The notes: generated from the letters alone by a model not told the origin. 64,000 nt of DNA from Paraescarpia echinospica (GCA_020002185.1 CM034534.1:34705559-34769558), one strand, 5' to 3'. Positions 34,910 to 44,092 are shown, counted from the stretch's first letter. Translations and numbers: made by a program.

Positions 34910-36450
34910 TTAACGTCACACATGACTCACACTCGCAGCAGGCCGACCCTTTCTATGCATTCAGAGCATGTTTACATGGATAATGTTGGGGTCGAAACAA
35001 GCGTCAGAATGAGTTGTTATGCAATAATCCGATGTAATACAAACACTAGTCATCATAGAGGAACAAGCAGTTATCTTACGGTTCCACATGAATTCAATTT
35101 TATTCAAAACAATGAATGCGAATGAGCCTACAACTTGTAGTACAAGTCGACTAGGTTTCGTCGAGCTTGGGCTCGTTTTCAGAATAATTATATCGAATGC
35201 AACCAACGGGAGATAATGTACACCAATATACATACATAGCAAACATATATCGTATCCAGCTACAGAAAGTAACGTAAAATCTCATAATATCACTAGAATA
35301 TCGATGTATGAAGGAGGAGTTGTACAATTTATCATAACAACTGAAATCAGTCAGCGAATTTCTGCCGGCCCCGATGGCTCACTTGGTAAATGCGTTGGTT
35401 CATTGGCGTTTGTTTTACAATCGGGCGACGCCGGTTCAATCCTGACATCATGCAAACTATTGATTTTCTTTACACTTTTTTTGTTTATGTTTTCACCAAG
35501 TAATATAAACCAAATCATTTAGTATACTATGATGCACTGTTTGTAAATAATGTTATTTTTGTAGTAATTATTTATTCGCCACAAAAATGAAAATATGGTC
35601 ATTATATAATGGTGTTTCTAAATTTTATTTATCCAAACAAATATAATGTAATGGATATATAATTTATTAATTGTAAATATATTGTACAGTAATATATTAT
35701 AATTATATATGTGAAAAAGATTGTGATCTGTCTGGATAAATACAATTTAGAAACACCGTTATATATAATGACCATATTTTCATTTGTGGCGAATAAATAA
35801 TTACTACAAAAATTAAAAAAATATTTACAAACAGTGCATCATAGTATACTAAATGATTTGGTTTATATTACTTGGTGAAAACATAAACAAAAAAAGTGTA
35901 AAGAAAATCAATAGGTTGCATGCTGTCAGGATTGAACCGGCGTCGCCCGATTATAAAATAAACGACAAATAACCAACGCGCCTACCCACTGAGCTATCGG
36001 GACCAGCGGAAACTGTCTAACTGATTTAAGTTGTTATGGTAAATTGTACAACTCCTTCATATATCGATATTCCAGTGATATTATGAGATTATACACGTTA
36101 CTTTATGTAGCTGGATACACCATATGTTTGCTATGTATGTTTATTGGTGTAGATTATCTCCCGTTGGTTGCATTCGATATAATTATTCGGAAAACGTGCC
36201 CAAGCTCGGCGAAACCTAGTCGACTTGTAAGCCCATTCGCATACGTTGTTTTGAATAAAATTGGATTCATGTGGAACCGTAAGATAACTGCTTGTTCCTC
36301 TATGATGACTAGTGTTAGTATTAGGTCGGAAAATTGCACAATAACTCATTCTGACGCTCGTTTCGACCCAAAAACTATACTTGTAAACATGCTCTGAATG
36401 CATGGAAAGGGTCGGCCTGATGCGAGTTTGAGTCATAAGTGACGTCACAT
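34910..36450. repeat. Long palindromic element with tRNA-like heads
   Basis: The left arm (about 34910-35660) is the inverse of the right arm (about 35720-36450), with an AT-rich centre. Each arm holds a tRNA-like pair of internal promoter boxes: a D-arm-like TAGCTCAGTGGGTAGGC (right arm, minus strand, near 35990) and a T-arm-like GCCGGTTCAATCCTGAC (near 35930). The left arm has the same pair near 35385 and 35430 on the plus strand. The D-to-T spacing contains extra AT-rich sequence, so these are tRNA-derived, not functional tRNA genes. Confidence 0.75.
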
Positions 36451-36674
36451 CTCGGCATCTCGAAAAGCGCGCCAAAAATATGCATATTCGAAAATGTCCG
36501 GATGTACAGCATAAAATGTGGAATTTCTAATTCACTGAATTTTTTTGATTTTTTTGGCTTGGTGGACGTGGAAATAGATAGCAGGATGTAATGTAACATG
36601 AATTCAAGCAATAGATGTTTTTATTCCCTTTAACCTTGCCGCGACTTTCTTCGGCTGAGACTCGTGTATTGTGA

Positions 36675-36992
36675 ATAGAAGGTTTCCACGGCAATTAAAC
36701 TTTTAAAAAGGCATAATTTATTTATTAATTGCCCATTCGCTCTACTACTAAACTTGCTAATATGCTGAGACGCCGGTCAGTTGTATGGCACAGAGCACAG
36801 CTGAGTTTCACACACCTGTAGCTCTTGTAAGACGCACGCCGGTACAATGTACATTAAAACATACAAAATAGCAATGTAAAAGTGTGCTCACGCGTATTAT
36901 GGATAGAAGGTTTCTCCGCCAATCAAACTTCATAAAAGGTATCATTTATTTATTAACTGTTCATTCGCTCTGCTACTAAAGTTGCTAATATG
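36675..36992 (+). repeat. Direct duplication of a about 92-bp segment
   Basis: Segments at about 36675-36766 and 36902-36993 share ATAGAAGGTTTC, TTTATTTATTAA and ATTCGCTCT boxes and end in GCTAATATGC. No coding potential. Confidence 0.7.
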
Positions 36993-37552
36993 CCTGACCA
37001 ATTGAAACCATTCTATATCAAATGTTGTACTTAAGCAATCATACAATACAATTTTGTAGGACCTACATTTTTGCGAAACAACACAAACGTTACCAATGCA
37101 GAAAAATACGAAATGACGTCCGATTAACATCCGAACGTAAAACAACACCCTTCTAATTAGTATAATATTGATCACGTAATAAAACTAACCCATTTTGACA
37201 ATATGTGGGAGGGTCCATGACCCCCTAAATTAGGGAAAAACAAAACTACGTCAGTTTTACACCCGAAAACAAAAATATATATAAACACCCTTTTAACTGA
37301 CGTAATATTGACAATATTACAACATAATGTAACAGTAATAAAACTTCCCTTAAGAGAGAGACAACTAAATATATCAATAACATTATATATATTTATTATG
37401 ATCAACCATGAAAATAAGAGTACAGTTATAATTAACACTTCATAAGTGTGAATAAATGTAAAATGTCATGCGGAGGCCAGCACTAAAACTGAAAGATTGC
37501 TGGCATAAAGGCCACCACTGCAGTTATATACAACAGTAATCACTGATCACAT

Positions 37553-37914
37553 TTGAAAGTAGTTATACAGAATGATTACGAGAAAGGAACATTTGGTGGA
37601 TTTGCATACACCTTTGTTGGTGCAGTTCATCAAATGGGAGCAACACCCGACAGGATCCATGTTACATTTGACATGTGCCGAGCGTTATCTATCAAAGCTG
37701 GCACCAGACTGAACTGCACGAAGGGACCTAGACCAATATGTAGGGTTATTAAAAACCGCTGTGTACCCCTAAATGTAAATGGGGGAATGTTCACTCTCTC
37801 TCGTGGACAGCAAGGCATACTTGGTCGAATTTCTGTTGGAGGAACTTACTGGGTTTTCCAACAAACATTGGTTGTGTGTGAAGGTTTTAGGGAAACGACA
37901 CGACAAGGCATTAG

Positions 37915-37959
<45 letters not shown>

Positions 37960-38158
37960 CAACACTATTTTGTAAGCCATTCACGAGGAGGCAGACGCAC
38001 GTGTTCTGTTGCACTGTATCCATACAACTGCAGATTCGGTGGTGGTCGCAGTTCCGGACAATGATATTCTTGCTCTTCTAGCTGCCCATTTTGACCAGAT
38101 GCAATGCATCAGGCTGTAGAAACATTCCTGTACAGGATGGACCGTCTCCCAACGTAAT
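37553..38158 (+). pseudogene. Transposon gene, left part (EADAR family)
   Basis: The frame 37553-37975 reads GTFGGFAYTFVGAVHQMG, HVTFDMCRALSIKAGTR and then a run of Arg-Glu codons from an AG microsatellite (37919-37959). Next frames read HEEADARVLLHCIHTT and VAVPDNDILALLAAHF up to a TAG near 38118. The HEEAD.R...H and P-D-N-D motif pair resembles the uncharacterised family also found in the TTAA transposon (4790-6955, PDTDV motif). The (AG)n insertion, a stop after it and the Polinton insertion have broken it. Confidence 0.6.
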
Positions 38159-38168
38159 TACATGGGAT

Positions 38169-38174
38169 AAGGCA
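38169..38174 (+). other. Target-site duplication of Polinton 2, left
   Basis: AAGGCA is repeated exactly at 61270-61275, just outside the right terminus. Confidence 0.9.
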
Positions 38175-38504
38175 AGTAGATAGAAAGAGCTGTACGATCT
38201 CAAAAGCCTACTTATAAAAAAGAATTTAATGACCCCTAATCGTTTTCGGGCACACCGCTGAGTCAGCAAAAATGCGAGACTAATCCTATGCATAAAAAAA
38301 GATCAAAGGCTTTGTGGTTGACACTAATGAGTTTGGGAAACCTACTTATAAAAAACGTGATTGATGAGCGATGTAATTTGATACTAATTGGATGATTGAC
38401 AGTACACTAGAGAGATGCCACCTAGCGGTGAGTGCAGAGAGTATTTTAGTCCTAGCGATCAACGCCGTACCTAGAGCGCGCTGACGTAAGCAATAATGCG
38501 TTTA
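38175..38504 (+). repeat. Polinton 2 left terminal inverted repeat
   Basis: 330 bp, inverse of 60940-61269, with only scattered differences (one at the tenth base). It contains two TACTTATAAAAAA blocks and a GCTGACGTAAGC motif. Confidence 0.95.
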
Positions 38505-38664
38505 TCGCGCTAACCACGCTAAAACCATGGAACATTCGTACTTTTAACGTAGTCCTCAACGCTGACGTAATGCGTTTGTAGATTCGAGAGGCCACCTAGC
38601 GGTGAGATATAACCGGGGCAAAATCTTAGGGATCGAAAGGTTAGTCGCAACTTTTTATTAGTGG

Positions 38665-38672
38665 TATATAAG
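38665..38672 (+). promoter_or_regulatory. TATA box of the plus-strand late block
   Basis: TATATAAG lies 35 bases before the ATG of the NADAR gene, a spacing fit for an RNA polymerase II start just upstream of the ATG. Confidence 0.6.
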
Positions 38673-38706
38673 CGGTGGCGGTAGCGGGTGATCGGTAGTC
38701 GGTACG

Positions 38707-39159
38707 ATGTCGTCGCCTATAAGGTTTGGTGGATCGCGGTCGTTCTTGTCGAATATGTATATGCGTCGACTGTCGGCGTTCGGTCGAGGCTTTCGATCCG
38801 TCGAGCACGCCTATCAGTATAGGAAAGCGATATTCTACGAGGACGCGGAATGCGCCGAAATAATCAAAAGTTCGCGAAGCTCTTACGCAGCGAAACGACG
38901 CAGTTACGACATTCGACTAAAGAGAATGAGAAACAAATAGACCGACATTAGGGTGGAATGTATGAAGATGTTGTTGAAGAGGAAGTTTGACGGATCGAGC
39001 AATTTGAAGGCTGCACTGTTGGCGACCGGGGACGTCGAATTGGTGGAATGGGTAGCGAGTAAGGAGGGTTTTTGGGGTAGCGGAATCGCGGGCGATCCGG
39101 GGAAGAACACGCTCGGTAAACTGTTGATGGAGTTGCGCGATGAGTATAAAAAGGCGTAA
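38707..39159 (+). pseudogene. NADAR-domain protein (YbiA-like) with one in-frame stop
   Basis: One frame from the ATG at 38707 to TAA at 39159 is broken only by a TAG at 38938-38940. The product shows the NADAR order: FGGSRSFLSNMY near residue 6, FRSVEHAYQYRKA near 31, MKMLLKRKFDG after the stop, LLATGDVELVEWV, FWGSGIAGDPGKN and LGKLLMELRDEY at the end. The full length of 150 codons equals a single-domain YbiA. NADAR proteins hydrolyse ADP-ribose linkages on guanine in nucleic acid or process NAD-derived intermediates. As first gene behind the terminal repeat and TATA box it could counter host ADP-ribosylation. The stop may be a recent mutation or an assembly error. Confidence 0.85.
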
Positions 39160-39187
39160 AAAAGTATTCGTCGTTCAGTCGTGAAAA

Positions 39188-39847
39188 ATGAACGGACCGT
39201 CGTTGAAGCATCCTTTTACGTGTATAGTAGCCGGTCCTACGGGATGCGGTAAGACGACGTTCGTCGAGCGTTTGATACGTTACGACACTATGATCGATCC
39301 GCCGCCGGAGAAAATCCTGTGGTGTTACGGACAGTGGCAGAGCGGCTACGCGTCTATGTCTTCGAAAATAGAGTTCGTAGACGGCCTGCCGGATCCGAAA
39401 CGTTTAGACGGTAAAGCGAGAACGCTTCTAGTACTCGACGACCTCATGGAGGAGACCGATAGCCGGGTGACGGTACTATTTACTAAAAAAAGTCATCATT
39501 GTAATACGTCGGTCGTACAATTACGTCAGAACATGTTTCCGAAAGGGAAAGAAAACCGTACAATCAGCCTGAACGCTCAATACATAGTGCTATTCAAGAG
39601 TCCTCGAGACGCGGGTCAAGTAGGTCACCTAGCGAAACAGATGTACCCGGGAAAGGTCAACTACATGATAGAGGCTTTCAAAGACGCGACGTCGTCGGCG
39701 TACGGGTATCTATTCGTGGATCTGAAACAGGAAACGGAAGAGGACATGCGTTTGCGTACGTGCATATTTCCGGACGATGGCCTTCAGTACGTGTACGTAC
39801 GGAAGGGTGGCGGCGGTGGTGGTGGTGGCGGCGTCGGCGGACTATAA
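39188..39847 (+). CDS. ATP: Polinton genome-packaging ATPase (A32/FtsK-HerA type)
   Basis: The product has 219 residues. Walker A is GPTGCGKT (residues 16-23), Walker B is LLVLDD (80-85), and a downstream Gln/Asn motif (QLRQNMFPKGKENRTISLN) is typical of this family. It ends in a poly-Gly run. These ATPases drive packaging of DNA into capsids. The start lies 28 bases after the NADAR stop. Element 1 has lost this gene by deletion. Confidence 0.9.
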   Translation: MNGPSLKHPFTCIVAGPTGCGKTTFVERLIRYDTMIDPPPEKILWCYGQWQSGYASMSSKIEFVDGLPDPKRLDGKARTLLVLDDLMEETDSRVTVLFTKKSHHCNTSVVQLRQNMFPKGKENRTISLNAQYIVLFKSPRDAGQVGHLAKQMYPGKVNYMIEAFKDATSSAYGYLFVDLKQETEEDMRLRTCIFPDDGLQYVYVRKGGGGGGGGGVGGL

Positions 39848-39885
39848 GAAGAGAGGGACGACGGGGCGTACGTTTATTAGTCGCT

Positions 39886-40299
39886 ATGACGGGGCGCGTG
39901 ACGGGAGCGAAGAGACGACCGAAGGTGGCGGGACCGACGAATCAAATAAAGAGACACATCGTCGCCCTGCAGCTGTTGGAGAGACATAGGCGGAACATCG
40001 CTCTGCGAAAAGCGCTACTCGCCCACGCGGACACCGGTCTCATTTGTAGTCTGTGCGATTGCGCGTACAACATTCTGAAAGGGAACGTGAAGTTGTCGCC
40101 GAAACAGAAACGCGTATTGTCGAAATACCGGGATCACCTGCGTAAACTCGTCGACAAACACGTGACGCGTAAGCAGAAGCGTGTCATCTTGCAAAAGGGT
40201 GCGGGTGGTTTTTTGACGGCCCTGCTAGCGCCGTTAGCGAGTACCGTTATCTTGCCGCTGCTCAGACAGGTGTTCGGCGGTGGCGCCGGCGGTAATTGA
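39886..40299 (+). CDS. Conserved small basic Polinton protein (137 aa)
   Basis: From the ATG at 39886 the product is Lys/Arg-rich with helical segments: LICSLCDCAYNILKGNVKLS, then KRVLSKYRDHLRKLVDK, VILQKGAGGF and a hydrophobic C-terminal helix (LLAPLASTVILPLL). This pattern recurs in Polinton-like animal sequences next to the ATPase. A virion core or membrane-active role, as suggested for adenovirus pX-like proteins, is inference. Its stop overlaps the next start as TGATG (40297-40301). Confidence 0.7.
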   Translation: MTGRVTGAKRRPKVAGPTNQIKRHIVALQLLERHRRNIALRKALLAHADTGLICSLCDCAYNILKGNVKLSPKQKRVLSKYRDHLRKLVDKHVTRKQKRVILQKGAGGFLTALLAPLASTVILPLLRQVFGGGAGGN

Positions 40300-41075
40300 T
40301 GCAGTACGCGAAGAAGATGGCGTTGGTCGATCCACGATTGGTGGAAAGCCTCCTGCCACGCGTCGATCAGTCGTCGAGCACGCCTCGATCACGTGTGCTG
40401 AGTAGTCTTGACAGCGACATGAAGGACATTCTAGAACGTTCGGATTTATCGGAACGAGAAAAGGTAGCGTCGTACAATCAACTGCTGAGTCGGTACAATA
40501 CGATAGAGGCGGCTCGAGCGGCGCAACCGGTACGCGTGTCGGTGGTGAACAGCGGCGAGACACCCGCGGTACCGGTGGCGCCAGCAGCGGCGGCGGCGGC
40601 GGCGGCGCCACCATCGTCGGAGACGATAGAGCGCGAAATCGTAGCCAGTATGCCGAAAACGTTGAAAGAGAAGACGAGACTGCTGATCGAGAAAATGAAA
40701 GCCGATCCGTTGTCTCGATGGAACGATCGCGGTGAATTCGTGTACGACGGTAAAGCGATCGCGGGGAGTAATATGGTCGATCTAGTAAACGATCTCATGC
40801 GAACGAGATCGAAGACGACGGCGCCCGTAGGATGGCGGGAGTTCGGATTGCACATGAAGGATATGAATATCCCTATGGAATTCGTAGGCAATCCGCGCTA
40901 TCGTTCGTACGTGGAGCGACGACGGAAGCAGCTACTAGAAGAGAGGATGACGAGACCGTCGACGTCTAGTTCATCAGCAGCGCCGACTGAGCGGAGACGT
41001 CGTACTCGGATGCGAGGCGAACCTAAACGCAGATCCGTTTCGTTGGGCGTCACGGAGTGGGATACGTTGTCGTGA
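40299..41075 (+). CDS. Conserved WND-motif Polinton protein (258 aa)
   Basis: The start ATG at 40299 shares its A with the previous TGA. Segments in order are SDMKDILERSDLSEREKVAS (about residue 45), an Ala-rich linker, TLKEKTRLLIEKMKADPLSR, RWNDRGEFVYDGKAIAGSNM and VDLVNDLMRTR, followed by GWREFGLHMKDMNIP and a basic tail. I recognise it as a recurrent Polinton protein without known function. The combination of helices and a basic tail would fit a DNA- or capsid-associated role. It overlaps the next start as TGATG at 41073-41077. Confidence 0.75.
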   Translation: MQYAKKMALVDPRLVESLLPRVDQSSSTPRSRVLSSLDSDMKDILERSDLSEREKVASYNQLLSRYNTIEAARAAQPVRVSVVNSGETPAVPVAPAAAAAAAAPPSSETIEREIVASMPKTLKEKTRLLIEKMKADPLSRWNDRGEFVYDGKAIAGSNMVDLVNDLMRTRSKTTAPVGWREFGLHMKDMNIPMEFVGNPRYRSYVERRRKQLLEERMTRPSTSSSSAAPTERRRRTRMRGEPKRRSVSLGVTEWDTLS

Positions 41076-41260
41076 TGACGTCACGACGCGCGATCATCAT
41101 CGTCGTCGTCGTCGGTTTCATCATCGCGCTTATCGCGTTCTGTATCATCGTAGCATCATCGTCGTCGTCGTCGTCGTCGTCATGGTGTCCGGGTGGAGTC
41201 GTCGTCCAAAACGAAAGCCTCGACAGCAACGAAACGTCGACGAGGACGACGAGGAGCTGA
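41075..41260 (+). CDS. Small single-pass membrane protein (61 aa)
   Basis: From ATG 41075 the product has a MTSRR start, one long hydrophobic segment (about residues 7-28), a poly-Ser run, and SWCPGGVVVQNES. The Cys-Pro-Gly-Gly motif is shared with the element 1 gene (19293-19544). The last 79 bases overlap the integrase start in another frame. It may be an integral protein of an internal membrane or a lytic protein; neither is shown. Confidence 0.6.
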   Translation: MTSRRAIIIVVVVGFIIALIAFCIIVASSSSSSSSSWCPGGVVVQNESLDSNETSTRTTRS

Positions 41261-42315
41261 ATAACGCGTACTTCGATCCGAAACGGGTGGGGAGTTACGG
41301 AGGTGTCGACGCGTTGCACCGTGCGTCGAAGCTCCGACGTCCGGCCGTCGAGAGGTGGCTAGCGTCGCAGGACGCCTATACCCTACACAAACCGGTTAGA
41401 CGTCATTTCAAACGACGTCGCGTCATCGTGGGCGGTCGAAACCAGCAGTGGCAAGCCGATCTGGTCGACTTGACTAGACTGAAAACGCACAACGACGGTA
41501 TAACATTCCTATTGACGGTGATCGATGTGTTTTCGAAGCGGGCGTGGTGCGTTCCGTTGAAGAATAAGTCCGGAGCGTCGCTCGTCGCGGCCTTCGAGCG
41601 CCTGCTGAACGACGACGACGACGAGACGCCGCACACGCTGCAGACCGATAAGGGGAGCGAGTTTTTGAACCGACCCCTGCAAACGTTGCTAAAGAGTCGC
41701 GGCGTTCATCATTTCGTGACGCATAACGAGGAGACCAAAGCGAGCGTCGTGGAACGGTTTAATCGAACTTTGAAGACGCGTATGTGGCGCTATTTTACGA
41801 AACACGAAACGCTGCGCTACGTAGAGGCGTTACCGGATTTCGTGCGATCGTACAACAACGCCTACCACCGAAGCATCGGTAGGACGCCAGCGAGTGTCGA
41901 CGCGACGAATCAGGAGGCCGTATGGCAACGACTGTACGGTGGGGATGGCGTCGAACGACGACGAAAACCGAAACTACGCGTGGGAGATCGCGTACGTACC
42001 AGCAAGACGAGGGGTCATTTCAAAAAAGGATACATGGCTAACTGGAGCGAGGAGCTGTTCACCGTCGTAGAGGTGCACCCGTCCGAACCGCCCGTTTATC
42101 GCCTCAAGGACGACGCCGAGACGCCGATAGAGGGCGCCTTCTACGAACAGGAACTACAACGCGTAGTCGTTCAGAAAGACAAACTATATCGCGTGGAGGC
42201 GGTACTTCGGCGTCGTCGACGTCGTGGCGGCGGTTCGGAGGCGCTCGTAAAATGGAGCGGATATCCGGCCTCATTCAACAGCTGGATCGACGCCGAGTCG
42301 CTCGTGGACCTATGA
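41182..42315 (+). CDS. INT: Polinton integrase with C-terminal chromodomain
   Basis: The product has 377 residues. After a basic start comes AYFDPKRVGSYGGVDALHRA and the Polinton-type DAYTLHKPVRR. The catalytic D,D35E triad is Asp93 (WQADLVDL), Asp156 (LQTDKGSEF) and Glu191 (SVVERFNRT). The tail (about 332-375) is chromodomain-like with LYRVEAVL, ALVKWSGYP and SWIDAE. Retroviral-type integrases insert the linear element and create the 6-bp duplications seen here; the chromodomain may guide it to modified histones. Its stop overlaps the next ATG as ATGA. Confidence 0.95.
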   Translation: MVSGWSRRPKRKPRQQRNVDEDDEELNNAYFDPKRVGSYGGVDALHRASKLRRPAVERWLASQDAYTLHKPVRRHFKRRRVIVGGRNQQWQADLVDLTRLKTHNDGITFLLTVIDVFSKRAWCVPLKNKSGASLVAAFERLLNDDDDETPHTLQTDKGSEFLNRPLQTLLKSRGVHHFVTHNEETKASVVERFNRTLKTRMWRYFTKHETLRYVEALPDFVRSYNNAYHRSIGRTPASVDATNQEAVWQRLYGGDGVERRRKPKLRVGDRVRTSKTRGHFKKGYMANWSEELFTVVEVHPSEPPVYRLKDDAETPIEGAFYEQELQRVVVQKDKLYRVEAVLRRRRRRGGGSEALVKWSGYPASFNSWIDAESLVDL

Positions 42316-42593
42316 ATCGTTGGACGCGTCATACCGGCTGCTGGCGACTGCACGAGGCGGGACTATGCAACGGCTCTTCGTTCTTACCGTATAAAGGTCC
42401 CTGTTGCATCGACAGGGCGCAGTGGCGCGACGATGTGCGACGACGACGAAACTACCTCGAGTGGCGAGCGTCGAACGAACGCCGACGAATCGTCCGTCGT
42501 CGACGACGAGCGCAACGCGGACTCCATCGACGCTACAACAGCAACCGCCGCCGAACCCGTTCCATGGCGAATCTGCGGCAACGAATGCCCTAA
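42312..42593 (+). CDS. Arg-rich small protein (93 aa)
   Basis: The ATG at 42312 overlaps the integrase stop (ATGA). The product starts MNRWTRHTGCWRLHEAGLCN, has GPCC at residues 30-33, and then a very Arg-rich tail. The second half is read over the N-terminal part of membrane protein 2 in another frame, so part of the composition could result from that overlap. The same frame is kept in the second copy (48024-48311). Element 1 shows no clear counterpart. Whether it is made is uncertain. Confidence 0.4.
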   Translation: MNRWTRHTGCWRLHEAGLCNGSSFLPYKGPCCIDRAQWRDDVRRRRNYLEWRASNERRRIVRRRRRAQRGLHRRYNSNRRRTRSMANLRQRMP

Positions 42594-42783
42594 GGCCGAA
42601 ATCGTGTTCCTCTGTCAGGTCGTCGTCCTGTACTTCGTCATCGCCGTTAGTATATACAATCTGACGAAAGGTCAAGGTGACTCCAACCTGTGGACGGCGC
42701 TGTTGAGCAGCTGTCTCGGTTACCTGCTCCCGAGTCCGTCTATGAGTGTCGGTCGACGACAACGCGATGGCGGTCTCGTCTGA
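42433..42783 (+). CDS. Conserved Polinton membrane protein 2 (116 aa)
   Basis: From ATG 42433 an acidic Asp/Glu/Thr-rich part of about 45 residues is followed by PWRICGNECPKAEIVF, a hydrophobic segment (FLCQVVVLYFVIAVSIYNL) and DSNLWTALLSSCLGYLLPSP. The last motif is well conserved in Polintons and supports a real gene. The protein is predicted to span the membrane once or twice. It overlaps the Arg-rich ORF upstream and the penton start downstream. Confidence 0.7.
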   Translation: MCDDDETTSSGERRTNADESSVVDDERNADSIDATTATAAEPVPWRICGNECPKAEIVFLCQVVVLYFVIAVSIYNLTKGQGDSNLWTALLSSCLGYLLPSPSMSVGRRQRDGGLV

Positions 42784-43645
42784 TTTTTACCTGACGCTGC
42801 CGAGCAACGCGTCTATGAAACGTCACCCCGAAAATACGTTGACGCACTACGTCACGACGTTGCCGCGACGTTTCGACCTGTCGGGGGAGTGGGAATGCGG
42901 CGCCGTGTCGGTACAGTATCCGCACACGTGGTACAACGTGAGAAAGAAGGACGCCTACTTCTATCTGACTTGCGCGGCGGGCGAACGGGGCGTTTACACG
43001 CAGATAGACGAAGACGGCACGACCGTGCTGATATATCGTCAGACGACGATTCCTCACGGTTTCTACAACAACGTTTATACGTTGTGCAACAGGATCAACG
43101 AGGCGCTAGAGAAATTACACACCAGCAAGGTCAAGGCCGTGCTAGAATACTGCGCCGTCTCTAACCGCTTTACGCTACGTTTGTCGGCGGGTGTCGAATT
43201 TATCATACCTCATACGAGCCGTCTGAGACACGTGCTAGGTTTCCATAGCAACACGATCATGAGTTCGTCCGCGTACGATCCCGCGCCGGCGACGAGGCCC
43301 GTCATCAGCACGTCGCCCGCCGCGTACACGTTCGAGTACGAAGGTCGCGATACGGTGACCATGTCGGCGGGCATCGAGAGTCTGTACGTGTACACGGATC
43401 TCGTGGAACCGCGCGTCGTCGGTGACGTGTTCGCGCCGCTGCTTCGAAACATCGCCGTCCGCGGTGAGAACGGTGACGTCGTTTCGGAATCGTTCGTTCG
43501 CGTGCAATACGTTAAGCTGATGCGGAATCAATTCGACGAGGTCGAAGTCGATATAAGAGACGATCACGGCCAACCGATACCATTCGAGCAGGGGAAGGTG
43601 GTGACGACGCTTCACTTCAGACGTTGTAAATCGAAATTGTTTTAA
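42767..43645 (+). CDS. Penton/minor capsid protein (292 aa)
   Basis: Start ATG 42767 gives SSDFYLTLPSNAS, then DLSGEWECGAVSVQYPHTWY, a region with HGFYNNVYTLCNRINEAL, HVLGFHSN, SLYVYTDLVEPRVVGD and DIRDDHGQPIPFEQGK. This matches the Polinton minor capsid family, predicted to form pentameric vertices with a single jelly-roll. It is intact here, deleted in element 1, and nonsense-mutated in copy B. It is followed after one base by the core-like gene. Confidence 0.85.
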   Translation: MAVSSDFYLTLPSNASMKRHPENTLTHYVTTLPRRFDLSGEWECGAVSVQYPHTWYNVRKKDAYFYLTCAAGERGVYTQIDEDGTTVLIYRQTTIPHGFYNNVYTLCNRINEALEKLHTSKVKAVLEYCAVSNRFTLRLSAGVEFIIPHTSRLRHVLGFHSNTIMSSSAYDPAPATRPVISTSPAAYTFEYEGRDTVTMSAGIESLYVYTDLVEPRVVGDVFAPLLRNIAVRGENGDVVSESFVRVQYVKLMRNQFDEVEVDIRDDHGQPIPFEQGKVVTTLHFRRCKSKLF

Positions 43646-43646
43646 C

Positions 43647-44090
43647 ATGTCGTCGAAGAACCCGTACTTGGACTACTACGTTCGTCAGGTCGGCGGACAG
43701 CTGCCGGTCTTCGTCGGCGCTCGGGGTCAACGAGGTCACGGTCTGGGTAATCTCATCGGGAGTCTGTTTCGAAGCGCCATGCCGCTTATCAAGAGGGGCG
43801 CGATGGCGTTGGGAAAACGGGCGCTCAACACCGGCATGCACGTGGCGCGCGACGTCGTCGCCGGCGGCAATCTGAAACAGTTGCTAAAAAGGCGCGCGAA
43901 GGAGGCCGGCGCCGATCTTCTCGACGGCCAATTGAATCCGCAGGCGGCGGCGCCAAAGAAGAAGAAGAATAAGCAAAAAAAAACGCAGCAGCAGCGCCGT
44001 CCCCGCGTCGGCGTAAAGAGAGCGCGCTTAGCGGCGACGACCGTCAGTAGGCGGAAAAGAGCGCGTCGAACGGACATATTCGACGAGTAA
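43647..44090 (+). CDS. Core/minor virion protein (147 aa)
   Basis: The product begins MSSKNPYLDYYVRQVGG, then LPVFVGARGQRGHGLGNLIG, SLFRSAMPLIKRGAMALGK and VARDVVAGGNLKQ, with a Lys/Gln/Arg-rich tail ending RTDIFDE. The order of a Gly/Phe amphipathic segment plus a basic tail resembles adenovirus minor core or pVI-like proteins and is constant beside Polinton capsid genes. Counterparts: 21510-21953 (element 1) and 49371-49814 (copy B), both open. Confidence 0.7.
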   Translation: MSSKNPYLDYYVRQVGGQLPVFVGARGQRGHGLGNLIGSLFRSAMPLIKRGAMALGKRALNTGMHVARDVVAGGNLKQLLKRRAKEAGADLLDGQLNPQAAAPKKKKNKQKKTQQQRRPRVGVKRARLAATTVSRRKRARRTDIFDE

Positions 44091-44092
44091 CG

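Noticed and set aside
35370..35460. tRNA gene
   Set aside because: D- and T-arm boxes are present but the anticodon region is too long and irregular; it is a tRNA-derived repeat present twice in a palindrome.
37779..38081. Arg-Glu repeat protein
   Set aside because: The repeat is an AG microsatellite inside a broken transposon gene.
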